Assembly: GCA_017535315.1 (NCBI GenBank) | Contig: JAFXUD010000076.1 | Span: 42,326-106,325, forward strand | Length of the DNA: 64,000 nt | Reading direction: 5' to 3' | Source: Victivallales bacterium | Lineage (GTDB): Bacteria > Verrucomicrobiota > Lentisphaeria > Oligosphaerales > Oligosphaeraceae | Shown here: positions 26,127 to 34,150 of the stretch, one piece after another | Position numbering within the stretch: the stretch's first letter is position 1 | How the letters are laid out: every line of letters begins with the position of its first letter | Notes under the pieces: generated by a model | Database searches by the model: none | The model's input: the letters and a program-made list of their open reading frames with translations, nothing else | What the model was told of the DNA's origin: nothing | Program-made: the position numbers and the translations under genes

Positions 26127-28394
26127 CTACGCTTTATACTGGTGCCGTTGCAGAACCTCGGCCTGCCACTCGGGGCTCAATGCCACGAATCGTGCGGAGA
26201 AGCCACATATTTTGATAACAAGGTTCTGGTGGCGTTCGGGATGAACTTGCGCATCAAGGAGCTCTTCGCGCGAAAAGCAGTTTGGCTGGAGCAAATGGAT
26301 TCCCTTGGCCGCAAAGACCCTGAAGACGGCCTCCAGAATCTCGGGGGTGACAGTGCTGCTGTCGAAGGACATGTTGCAGTTGGAGGCGAAGATGTTGCGG
26401 TGGTCGAGGCTGCCGATGGCATTCAGGCAGGTCGTAATCTCCTCCTTGTTGCGGAATTCGGATGGCACGAGCCCCTGCGAGAGGTAATCGCCGTCATGGC
26501 GTCCGTCGGGCAGGGCACGCATCTTTTCGCCCCAAAAGCGGAACTCGCGGTAGATCCAGGCGGCAATGAGGTAGGGACCTCCACGGTCATTCTTCAGCTC
26601 CTTGATGTCGCGGTGAACGGAATCGAATAAAAAGGACATGAGTTCATTGGAAAGCGGGGTATTATCACCCCAGTGCGGGCAGGCAAGCACCTGTGCACGG
26701 AGCTCCTCTGCACCTTCCCAATTACGACGTACGGCATCGAGAAGTCCCCGCACGGAGATGACCTTGCGGTCAAAGCAAATCGTCTTGATGGCGCAAAGCG
26801 AATCGACAACGTTTGCCGTGAAGGCCAGCGTGATAATTCGCGGCTTCTGGTCGCAACCACCCGCCGTCACGTCGCGACGGTTTTCGATGCAACTGTTGAT
26901 GCAAACAGAATAGGCAGGATGCGGATGGTAGAGCGGCGTGTATTTTCCGTATTCGGTGTATTGGCGAAGTTGGTCGCGAAGGAACGTGATGAAGTCCTCA
27001 TAGAACTGGTCGCGGAGAGTTTCGAAGTCGGGGCAGTCGTCTAGCGGATGGAAATGAAGGTTTGCGGCCTTTTCCAGGTCAGCGTCCTGGTAGATGGCGG
27101 CTTCGAGGGCACGCGCAACACTGACGTAGTTCGCGGTATCGACATCGGTGACGCTATCGACATATCCATCCCAGCAGCCAGTGCCGATGTAAGTGCGTGC
27201 CCATTCAAGTGGGACGCCCGTATCCACGAGCGCAGGAATGTTGTGGCTATCGTTGAACAGCGCGAAGACGCAGTGCGTGTCACAGGTCATCTTGGCGATG
27301 GTGGCGAGGTACTCGTGAGGGGAGTTCTCGTCGAAGCGGCAGTGTAACTTCGGGAAGACGATGTCAAGCTCCTGGTGCGCCTTGAGGACCATGCGTGTGA
27401 TGTCGTTGAAGACAGGATTCCCCTTCTCATCGCAACCACCCAGCGTGATGGGGATTTCAAGCTCGTGGTCGCTGTACAACTCCACGGGGGACATGCCATC
27501 GTAGTGACAGTCTGCAACAGTAAGAAAGCGGCAAAGAAGGTCGTAGGCCTCATCGGGCGTAAGGCGGCCTGCCTTGAGGTCGGCTTCGTAGAAGTCGATG
27601 AGGAAGGCATCGACGCGACCAAGTGCGAAAGCGGCAAGGCTATCGACAAGCGCAAGGATTTCGCGCGTAAACCAGAGCGTGTTGAGCGCCTCGTAGAAGG
27701 TCTGTGGCGGTTCCCAGGGGCAGCGTCTGGCGGAGTTTGCAATCATCTGCATGAACTTGGTCTGGCGCGGTTCAAGATGCTCTTCCGCAAGAATTGCCTC
27801 CGCCATGGAAGCAAAGCGAAGTTGGAGACGGTGGACGGCCTCAAGCCCTTCAGCAGCGGTTCGGAGGAAATCGCGTTCGACTGGATCTTGGCACTTTTCA
27901 AGCTCGGCAAGTGCCTTGTCGTGGTAGTATTTGAAACCATGGGCAAGGATGTTCTGGAGCGGTGGGATGTGGTGGATTTCATCCGTGAAGAAACCACAGC
28001 AGAGGATGTAGCGCTGCGAGCGGCGCGCCTGATAGGTGTCCCGCTCTTCCTGCGGAATATGCACCTGCATAAACTTGGCCGTGTATTGTTTGAGAATAGC
28101 TGCTGGTCTGTTCACAAACCACCCTCCGTTGATGGCAGCCTCGTAGTAGAAGGGCGAGTTGCGGTAAATATAGAGCGGTGCCGCGTCTGCGATGTAGGAG
28201 TAGTAGAGGCGGCGCAGTTCCAGGGCGTCATAGTTTTGGTGTGCAGCGGTATAGTCGTCCAGTAGCGTCTTAAGGTTGGAGACGCACTCGTTCAGCTCGA
28301 CCGTCCGTGCAGGGTCCGTGTTCTTGACGGGCAGCAATGCACGGATTTCATTCCGCAATGGGGTCATATCTTTTTTTTTCGCATGATTATCCAT
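26127..28394 (-). CDS. Pyruvate formate-lyase-like glycyl radical enzyme
   Basis: A 755-residue oxygen-sensitive radical enzyme. Near the C-terminus KICGFSARF carries the radical-bearing glycine (Gly731) in a variant of the RxxGY motif. The thiyl cysteine is Cys407 in GTGCWDG. PFL itself has adjacent Cys-Cys, and eliminase/dehydratase members have GCxE; here the residue two after Cys is Asp, so the reaction is uncertain. No radical-SAM activating enzyme is encoded nearby. The frame has a TTG three codons earlier that overlaps the upstream TGA; ATG at 28394 is used here, though neither has a clear SD. It is probably co-transcribed with the DUF58 pair. Confidence 0.88.
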   Translation of the reverse strand: MDNHAKKKDMTPLRNEIRALLPVKNTDPARTVELNECVSNLKTLLDDYTAAHQNYDALELRRLYYSYIADAAPLYIYRNSPFYYEAAINGGWFVNRPAAILKQYTAKFMQVHIPQEERDTYQARRSQRYILCCGFFTDEIHHIPPLQNILAHGFKYYHDKALAELEKCQDPVERDFLRTAAEGLEAVHRLQLRFASMAEAILAEEHLEPRQTKFMQMIANSARRCPWEPPQTFYEALNTLWFTREILALVDSLAAFALGRVDAFLIDFYEADLKAGRLTPDEAYDLLCRFLTVADCHYDGMSPVELYSDHELEIPITLGGCDEKGNPVFNDITRMVLKAHQELDIVFPKLHCRFDENSPHEYLATIAKMTCDTHCVFALFNDSHNIPALVDTGVPLEWARTYIGTGCWDGYVDSVTDVDTANYVSVARALEAAIYQDADLEKAANLHFHPLDDCPDFETLRDQFYEDFITFLRDQLRQYTEYGKYTPLYHPHPAYSVCINSCIENRRDVTAGGCDQKPRIITLAFTANVVDSLCAIKTICFDRKVISVRGLLDAVRRNWEGAEELRAQVLACPHWGDNTPLSNELMSFLFDSVHRDIKELKNDRGGPYLIAAWIYREFRFWGEKMRALPDGRHDGDYLSQGLVPSEFRNKEEITTCLNAIGSLDHRNIFASNCNMSFDSSTVTPEILEAVFRVFAAKGIHLLQPNCFSREELLDAQVHPERHQNLVIKICGFSARFVALSPEWQAEVLQRHQYKA

Positions 28395-28399
28395 AGCAG

Positions 28400-29095
28400 T
28401 CAAAGCAGTTTTCGGCAGTAAGCTTCCAAAGTATTGAGGTTTGCCTTGGTGGCGGAATAAGTTACGATTTTGCGGCGTAAGAGAAAAAACGCAAGGCAGG
28501 GGGTGGCAGGGTGCTGGATGCGGCGCAACCGTTCCAGAAGGGCGTCATCCAGGCAGCAGTTCGCCTGTCGAGTGCCGAGGGCTTTAACCCACAGAGCTAA
28601 ACAAGGCAGCACGAAGAAGAGTAGGGTTGTACCCAGTGCGATATCCACCAAATGGTTATTCTGTGGCATTTCTAGCCAGACTGGCGACAGCTCACCGCTG
28701 GGGGTAATCATGACATCTGGAAGTGCTATCTCCGTTTTCTGTGGCAGATACGTTGCGATGATTCCGCCAAATGCCCCCACGTTGACGGGCCAGGCGAGGA
28801 GCGTCGCCTTCCAGCAAAAACCCTTGCGACAGATACCCACAGGATGCCAGGAAAGGGATTGCTGACAATCAGCGTTTTCAGGGACATGGAAGAAGAAAAG
28901 GGCATCGCCAGGCGGCGTGAGGCCACCGCATGCACGCAACTCCAGTCGAAAAGGCTGCCCTACACCGCATCTTGGAGGGAATTGCCATTTTGAAAGATAC
29001 AATTCAGGAACCGTGCAAGATGCGCAGAATGCCAGCCAGGCAAAGAATGCGAAGACGACAAACAGCACAAGGACTATAACACAGCGTTTCAGCAT
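28400..29095 (-). CDS. Membrane protein paired with DUF58 gene (DUF4381/BatD-like by context)
   Basis: A 231-residue protein with an N-terminal membrane segment (CVIVLVLFVVFAFFAWLAF), an extracytoplasmic domain of about 125 residues, a second segment (VDIALGTTLLFFVLPCLALWV) and a cytosolic tail of about 55 residues with ALLERLRRI. I do not recognise it by motif. The ATG at 29095 overlaps the end of the DUF58 gene by seven bases, so they are translationally coupled. In MoxR/DUF58/vWA (Bat) operons such positions are held by DUF4381 or BatD-type membrane proteins; this is inferred from context. Confidence 0.65.
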   Translation of the reverse strand: MLKRCVIVLVLFVVFAFFAWLAFCASCTVPELYLSKWQFPPRCGVGQPFRLELRACGGLTPPGDALFFFHVPENADCQQSLSWHPVGICRKGFCWKATLLAWPVNVGAFGGIIATYLPQKTEIALPDVMITPSGELSPVWLEMPQNNHLVDIALGTTLLFFVLPCLALWVKALGTRQANCCLDDALLERLRRIQHPATPCLAFFLLRRKIVTYSATKANLNTLEAYCRKLL

Positions 29096-29910
29096 GGGCG
29101 TGGTCTCCGCAGAGCGAAGAGCAGGGTGGAGTAAATGTCGCAACCAGAGGGGAGAACAATGGGCTGCGCACCTGCGTTTTCCAGAAGCTTTACGGTCTCA
29201 TGTGTTGTCTCCTGGGAGGAACCATCAACGATGATTGGCTCTCCAGTTTCACTGTCCTCCAACTCGCTCCCGACAGGGATGGTGAGCTTGCGATGGACAA
29301 TCAAGCAGGCGATAAGATCATGCTTCAAAGCCAAAGCCTTGAGTGGTTTCTCGTATCCTGTATCTAGAAAATCGCTGACCAGGATGACACGTGAGCGACG
29401 CGGAAGCGTCTCCATAAGCCTTCGGCAAAGAAACGCGAGATTTGTGGTGCGCTTCAGTTTCTGGCAAGGAAGTTCAAGCAAGATGTTCAGGATGGAGGTC
29501 ATCTGCCTGATGCCATATCCGCCAGGCACCCTCTGTTCGGTCTGTGCGGTGGCCATCAGCAGGCCCAGCGAGTCATTGTGGTGGACAGCACATGCAGCAA
29601 ACAAGGCGGCTGCCTCAAACGCGACCTCCCGTGAATCCTTCATCACCATTACGGAACTTGATGCATCCATCCCGAAAAACATGGGCATCTCCCGCTCCTC
29701 CTGAAAACGGCTGATGAGCAATTTTCCCTTGCGCATGGAAAGGGGCCAGTGGATGGTTCGCACATCCCCGCCGTCATAGTCTGCCAATTCGGAAAACTCC
29801 AGTCCTTCACCCGAAAAGCGACTATGATAGGCACCCAGGAGAGCAGAATCCGCCTGGCGTATGGCGCGCAGGGCTAGAAGCCTGGCTAGTTCCTGGGTCT
29901 GCCTTGTCAT
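29089..29910 (-). CDS. DUF58 domain protein (vWA-like)
   Basis: A 273-residue cytosolic protein. The N-terminal helix (QELARLLALRAIRQADS) leads to GEGLEFSELADYDGGDVRTIHWPLSMRKGKL, the DUF58 signature (DYxxGDDxRxIDWxxxAR-like), followed by FFGMDASSSVMV, a vWA-like DxSxS metal-binding strand. In other bacteria DUF58 proteins act with MoxR AAA ATPases in envelope or chaperone functions. No MoxR gene is in this window. A TTG two codons upstream is possible; ATG at 29910 was chosen. Confidence 0.88.
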   Translation of the reverse strand: MTRQTQELARLLALRAIRQADSALLGAYHSRFSGEGLEFSELADYDGGDVRTIHWPLSMRKGKLLISRFQEEREMPMFFGMDASSSVMVMKDSREVAFEAAALFAACAVHHNDSLGLLMATAQTEQRVPGGYGIRQMTSILNILLELPCQKLKRTTNLAFLCRRLMETLPRRSRVILVSDFLDTGYEKPLKALALKHDLIACLIVHRKLTIPVGSELEDSETGEPIIVDGSSQETTHETVKLLENAGAQPIVLPSGCDIYSTLLFALRRPRPC

Positions 29911-29963
29911 ATTCAATATCTGGGTCGAGTTGACCAGGTGGGAATGGCCTGGCTTCTTCCTGC

Positions 29964-32879
29964 TCAGTCGAAGAGTCCCTTCAATTCATAGACATGCACG
30001 CCATTCGGCTCGAAGGTATCCTCGAACACTCCTTTCTGCAACTTGATGGTGCGATCCTCAAACCAGACCTTCGCTACATCGGGGGAAATGCCCGCCTCCT
30101 TTGTGTCGAACTTGGCTGTGATGGTTGCCTCGGAAGAGTTTGCGCAGATGAGGAACGACTTGTTGCCGAGTTGCTTGTAAAGGACGCTGATAGCATCGAA
30201 GCCGAGGGCATCCAACTTGACCTTGCCCTGAATCTGGGCGGCGATGGTTTTGCCATTGGAGTGGGTGAGGAAGACTTCAGAGAGGGCGTTGAGTTCGGTG
30301 GCAACCGTCTTCATGTTGTTCCAGATTTCGGGCGTGTGGGTGATGCCGTGGTTCTTGTCGAAGCCCCCGTAGGTGTACCAGGTAATGCCATGGCCGCCGT
30401 GGATGATGGCCAGGTAGCTCATGGCGCGAAGTTGCGCAAAAGTGGGGAAGCGGTCCCAGCCACTCCACCCTTCAAAATACTGGATGATGGGCCAGATGGT
30501 TTTGACGGGATTGCCCGCCGCCGCGAGGTCCGCCTGGATGACCTTCATATCCTGAATGACCTTCGGCACGCTTTGCTCATTGGGCAGGCTTTTGCGCACA
30601 GGGTAGATTTCGGGGAGATAGCCATCCGTCGAATGGACGTAGTCGTGGTAGTGGGAGTTCTCGGGTGTACCCACGCCATCTGCCTGGACAGTGATGTGGT
30701 AGGGGTCCAGTTCGCGAAGGATACTGTGCAACCGACGCAGTTTCTCAGGGCTCACATAGCCTGACGTGTCATCGGCGAGGTACCATGCGAAAGCGGCAGG
30801 GGACCTGTATTCGTTGGCGATGTCCTTGAGGTAGTCCTCTTCATTGAGGGAATTGGCACCATGGCGGGAGGCCACATACATCTTCATGCCATATTTTTCC
30901 GCAGCGGCAACCAGTTCCTTGAAGTTGGTGTCGCGGCGTGAGCCGTATGTGTGAATCAAGTTGAAGCCAGCCTCCTTCAGGTCATAGACCGCCTTGTCAA
31001 GGTTGTTTCCATTAAACTCGCGCTTGCAGACGGCATAGATGCCAATGGGGAAGAAGGGAGTGCCATCGACCAGGACGAAGCCGTCGTCGCGCAGGGTGAC
31101 GACGTTACGCGTGAGGGGTTTGTCAATCAACAGGCTGTAGGATCCAGTGATCTCATTGCCAGCAGCATCGCTGATTTTAAGATTGAAAAGATGCAGGTTC
31201 GGGGTCTTCTTAAGCGCAGTACCAACAGGTCCTTCCCATTTCGGGTTCTTGCACTGGTAATATTTTTTGTTGGCTATGTTGGGGGTGTCAAGTCTGATGA
31301 AGGCCTGAGCGCGCTCCGCGCCCTCGGGGGCCTTTGCCGTGAGGGTGAAGGGGGTCCACATTAGGCAGTCTGGCGTATAGAGGAACGCGGGTTCGCCGAC
31401 GGGCTTGCCATTCTTGTCAAACCACAGAATCTTGAGAGGCGCATGCTGTGCGGCACCGCTCTTCGAGATGGGAAGGTTGTGGCGGATTTCCACAGTGAAC
31501 TTGTATTCGGCTCCAGCCTGGATGCTCTGCATAGGAGAGGTCGCCGAGAACATCGTGTCGAGCTCTTCGTCATCACGACTGACGAAAAGCCCTGGAACAT
31601 TTTCCCTGGTTGTGGTGATGGTCAGTCTCTTTGCCAGGTTCTGAATATCCCAGTCATTGAAGTCGGTGAACTGTGGCGTTACAGGGGCAATAGGCGTCTG
31701 TGGCGTGTAGGTAACGGTGTTGCTGCTGCGCTTCACCTGGGAGGTGATGTCCTTGCCGTCCATCAGCAGCTCAAGCGTGCGCCATTCGACACGCGTCTGG
31801 TCGGTGACGGAAAAGACAACGGGGAGGCTGGCATTTTCCGATATGGTGGGGAATTGCTTTTGGATAACAGGCGGTGTCGTATCTTCACCAAGCCAGTTGT
31901 TGTCGAAAATCTCCCCGATGCGGATGGATTTCAGGACAGGGCTCTTGAGGTTGGTGCCATTGAAGGTAACCTTGTAGCGCATCCAGGGATGGTTATTGGG
32001 GAATGGCGGAAGCTTGGCACCGCTCTTCAGGAAAGCCTTGGCGGGGTTCAGTTCCTCGCCGCCAAAGGGTGTCCACACTCCAGGGATGCCATTGTCATCG
32101 GGCGCAGTGGCAAGCTGGACGGCCAGCGAAGTCCCTGCAGGCACATCGGCATCCCAAATGATTTTTCCCTTGTCAGGCGTGAGGAATGGACGAGAGATAA
32201 AATAGCCCGTAGGCCACTGCTGACTATCCTTTTCCGTGGATTGGAAGGAGATATGGGTATAGGTGACATAATTGCCCCTGGTGATGTTTGGCGAATCCGC
32301 GCCAAAACGGATGACCGCCTTTTCCGCCTTATCGGGCACCTGGCCTGTTATCGTGGTGAAAATGACCTTTTCTGGAGCTGTCTCGTATGAGAAGGGCTGG
32401 ACATCAACCTGCTTGCCCTTTGCGTCAAGCCAGACTATCTGAGTGTGGTAGAGCTCCTGGTGACCTCTGGCACGCGACAGGTCAATGCTGCCCCGTGCGC
32501 CGATGCGGAAAACAAAGTCGCTGCCTGGATTCACGGTAAAGGGCTTGGTGCGAAGTTCAAACGCGGTGTCGCCGCCGATGTTCGTGGTCAGCACAAGGCC
32601 CTTTGTGCCCAGCCTCTCCCCGTATGTGAAGGTGATTCTTTTCTCGAAGTTGATGAAATCCTCCCAGATAGAGGAGGGGGCGGCAAAATTGTCCTCCAGC
32701 AGGTTCTTTGATACCTTTGCAAGACGGATCGTCTTGTTGTTGCAAACCAGATGCTCCGAACTCTCATAGACATTGTCTGGGTTAAGCGCATCCTTTTCAT
32801 CATTCGGCGCAGAACTGATGCAGCCGCCAAACAACAAAACGGACACAGCAGCCATTGTAAACAAACAATTCTTTTTCAT
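29964..32879 (-). CDS. Glycoside-hydrolase-like lipoprotein, 971 aa
   Basis: Probably an outer-surface or periplasmic carbohydrate-active protein. The signal ends with a lipobox (VLLFGGC, Cys20). Residues about 60-590 are beta-rich, with two carbohydrate-binding-like sandwich segments (EKRITFTYGER; GAEYKFTVEIRHN). From about 600 onward is a TIM-barrel glycosidase-like region: PFFPIGIYAV, LKEAGFNLIHTYG, AAEKYGMKMYVA, AWYLADDTSGY, YLPEIYPV and GGHGITWYTYG. A C-terminal beta domain closes it. The GH family was not identified. It precedes the DUF58 gene and follows pfkB and the GH42-like gene, so it belongs to a carbohydrate cluster. AAGG precedes the ATG. Confidence 0.75.
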   Translation of the reverse strand: MKKNCLFTMAAVSVLLFGGCISSAPNDEKDALNPDNVYESSEHLVCNNKTIRLAKVSKNLLEDNFAAPSSIWEDFINFEKRITFTYGERLGTKGLVLTTNIGGDTAFELRTKPFTVNPGSDFVFRIGARGSIDLSRARGHQELYHTQIVWLDAKGKQVDVQPFSYETAPEKVIFTTITGQVPDKAEKAVIRFGADSPNITRGNYVTYTHISFQSTEKDSQQWPTGYFISRPFLTPDKGKIIWDADVPAGTSLAVQLATAPDDNGIPGVWTPFGGEELNPAKAFLKSGAKLPPFPNNHPWMRYKVTFNGTNLKSPVLKSIRIGEIFDNNWLGEDTTPPVIQKQFPTISENASLPVVFSVTDQTRVEWRTLELLMDGKDITSQVKRSSNTVTYTPQTPIAPVTPQFTDFNDWDIQNLAKRLTITTTRENVPGLFVSRDDEELDTMFSATSPMQSIQAGAEYKFTVEIRHNLPISKSGAAQHAPLKILWFDKNGKPVGEPAFLYTPDCLMWTPFTLTAKAPEGAERAQAFIRLDTPNIANKKYYQCKNPKWEGPVGTALKKTPNLHLFNLKISDAAGNEITGSYSLLIDKPLTRNVVTLRDDGFVLVDGTPFFPIGIYAVCKREFNGNNLDKAVYDLKEAGFNLIHTYGSRRDTNFKELVAAAEKYGMKMYVASRHGANSLNEEDYLKDIANEYRSPAAFAWYLADDTSGYVSPEKLRRLHSILRELDPYHITVQADGVGTPENSHYHDYVHSTDGYLPEIYPVRKSLPNEQSVPKVIQDMKVIQADLAAAGNPVKTIWPIIQYFEGWSGWDRFPTFAQLRAMSYLAIIHGGHGITWYTYGGFDKNHGITHTPEIWNNMKTVATELNALSEVFLTHSNGKTIAAQIQGKVKLDALGFDAISVLYKQLGNKSFLICANSSEATITAKFDTKEAGISPDVAKVWFEDRTIKLQKGVFEDTFEPNGVHVYELKGLFD

Positions 32880-32909
32880 AATTGAAACCTTGAGGTTATG
32901 GGTGATTCT

Positions 32910-32936
32910 AATCTAGACAATCTAGACAATCTAGTA
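32910..32936. repeat. 9-nt tandem array, AATCTAGAC type
   Basis: Three units (AATCTAGAC, AATCTAGAC, AATCTAGTA), identical in core to the array at 3423, lie ten bases beyond the PfkB stop codon and in the leader of the lipoprotein gene. Confidence 0.8.
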
Positions 32937-32946
32937 AAACTAATAC

Positions 32947-34089
32947 CTAGTTCTCCTTCGGCCCGTGCCAGACATTTTTGGCGTCCTTCGTCCACTCCGC
33001 ATCAGCGATATCGATGGCGTTGGTCTGCCAGCCAGAGTTGATGCGGGCGTTGGTGGCATTCCAGTCGCGGATGCCGCTCAGGGAGTCGGGGGCTTCCACA
33101 TTGCAGGCACCGACGGCGGCTGCAAAAAGTCCTGCCTCCTCGAAGGGGAGACCGCGCAACATGGCAGTCAGGAAGCCGCCGATGCTGGAATCCCCTGCAC
33201 CCGTAGCACCCATGAACTTGTCGGGCTTGAAGCATGGGAATATCTCCTGCTTGTTGGCCCACGCCTCCAAGTTTTCAGGCGCGCCTTTGCCCATCTTGGC
33301 AAGACGCTCTTTGTCGGCGGTAGTAATGAACATGCCGCGCGAGCCCATCTTGACGGCGACAACGGCAGCGCCATACCCTAACAGGAGAGTTCCCAGTTCC
33401 TTGAGGTCTGCGGTACTCAGGTTGTCGCCCTGACCGAACTTCTCGGGTGCGACCATATAGAGAAGCTCGTCCGCGCTGGGCATGAAGACATCCACGTCCT
33501 TCAGAATTTCAGAGAGGAGCTTCTTCCAGTTGACCTTGCCAGCTGGGCCATGGGAGTCGGGCATACCTGGGTCCATAGAGGTGGTAACGCCTAGCTCCTT
33601 CGCCTTGCGGTACATCGTCTTCAGCTCAATTCCCTCGTTGGCGTAGGTGGCCGCCATGAAGCAGGGGTAGCCGAAGTGGAAAAGGTCCGCCTTGGCGACG
33701 GCCTCCCAGTTTACGTCCTTTGCAGCGAAAGTGGCGTTCGCGCCAGGGCAGTGCAGGAAGATGCGGTCAATTCCAGGGATGTTGATGACGGTCGTGTAGG
33801 AGGAGATGCTCTCCTTGTCGATGGTCATTCCCTTCTCCAGCCCAGGTGCGCGCTTCTTGAGCACGTTTTGGATGATGGTGCCGAAGTTGTCGTCCCCCAG
33901 TTTGCCCATAAGGGTGACAGGCACTCCGAGGATGTGCATCGTGAGCCCTGTGTTGGAGACGGCCCCACCTGTCGCCATGGTCGGTGCGCCGACCTCATAG
34001 AGGTGCCCAGGCACCAAATCAAAGTGATGGTCCACGCTGGGGATGATGTCCAGGCAGATATGACCTGCCACTACTGCTGTCTTTGTCAT
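32947..34089 (-). CDS. PfkB-family carbohydrate kinase
   Basis: A 380-residue sugar or nucleoside kinase of the ribokinase family. The N-terminal substrate signature is ATGGAVSNTGLTMHILG and the C-terminal ATP/anion-hole motif is GATGAGDSSIGGFLTAML, with the catalytic Asp in GAGDS. It is longer than the usual 300-330 residues. It probably phosphorylates a monosaccharide released by the flanking glycosidase-like proteins; the sugar is unknown. AAGGAG precedes the ATG. An imperfect TTATTCTAGA repeat lies in its short leader at about 34111-34130. Confidence 0.92.
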   Translation of the reverse strand: MTKTAVVAGHICLDIIPSVDHHFDLVPGHLYEVGAPTMATGGAVSNTGLTMHILGVPVTLMGKLGDDNFGTIIQNVLKKRAPGLEKGMTIDKESISSYTTVINIPGIDRIFLHCPGANATFAAKDVNWEAVAKADLFHFGYPCFMAATYANEGIELKTMYRKAKELGVTTSMDPGMPDSHGPAGKVNWKKLLSEILKDVDVFMPSADELLYMVAPEKFGQGDNLSTADLKELGTLLLGYGAAVVAVKMGSRGMFITTADKERLAKMGKGAPENLEAWANKQEIFPCFKPDKFMGATGAGDSSIGGFLTAMLRGLPFEEAGLFAAAVGACNVEAPDSLSGIRDWNATNARINSGWQTNAIDIADAEWTKDAKNVWHGPKEN

Positions 34090-34150
34090 GGATGGTCTCC
34101 TTGTTTGGTTATTCTAGATTATTCTAAATGAAGTCCAAGTGAATCCCTTC

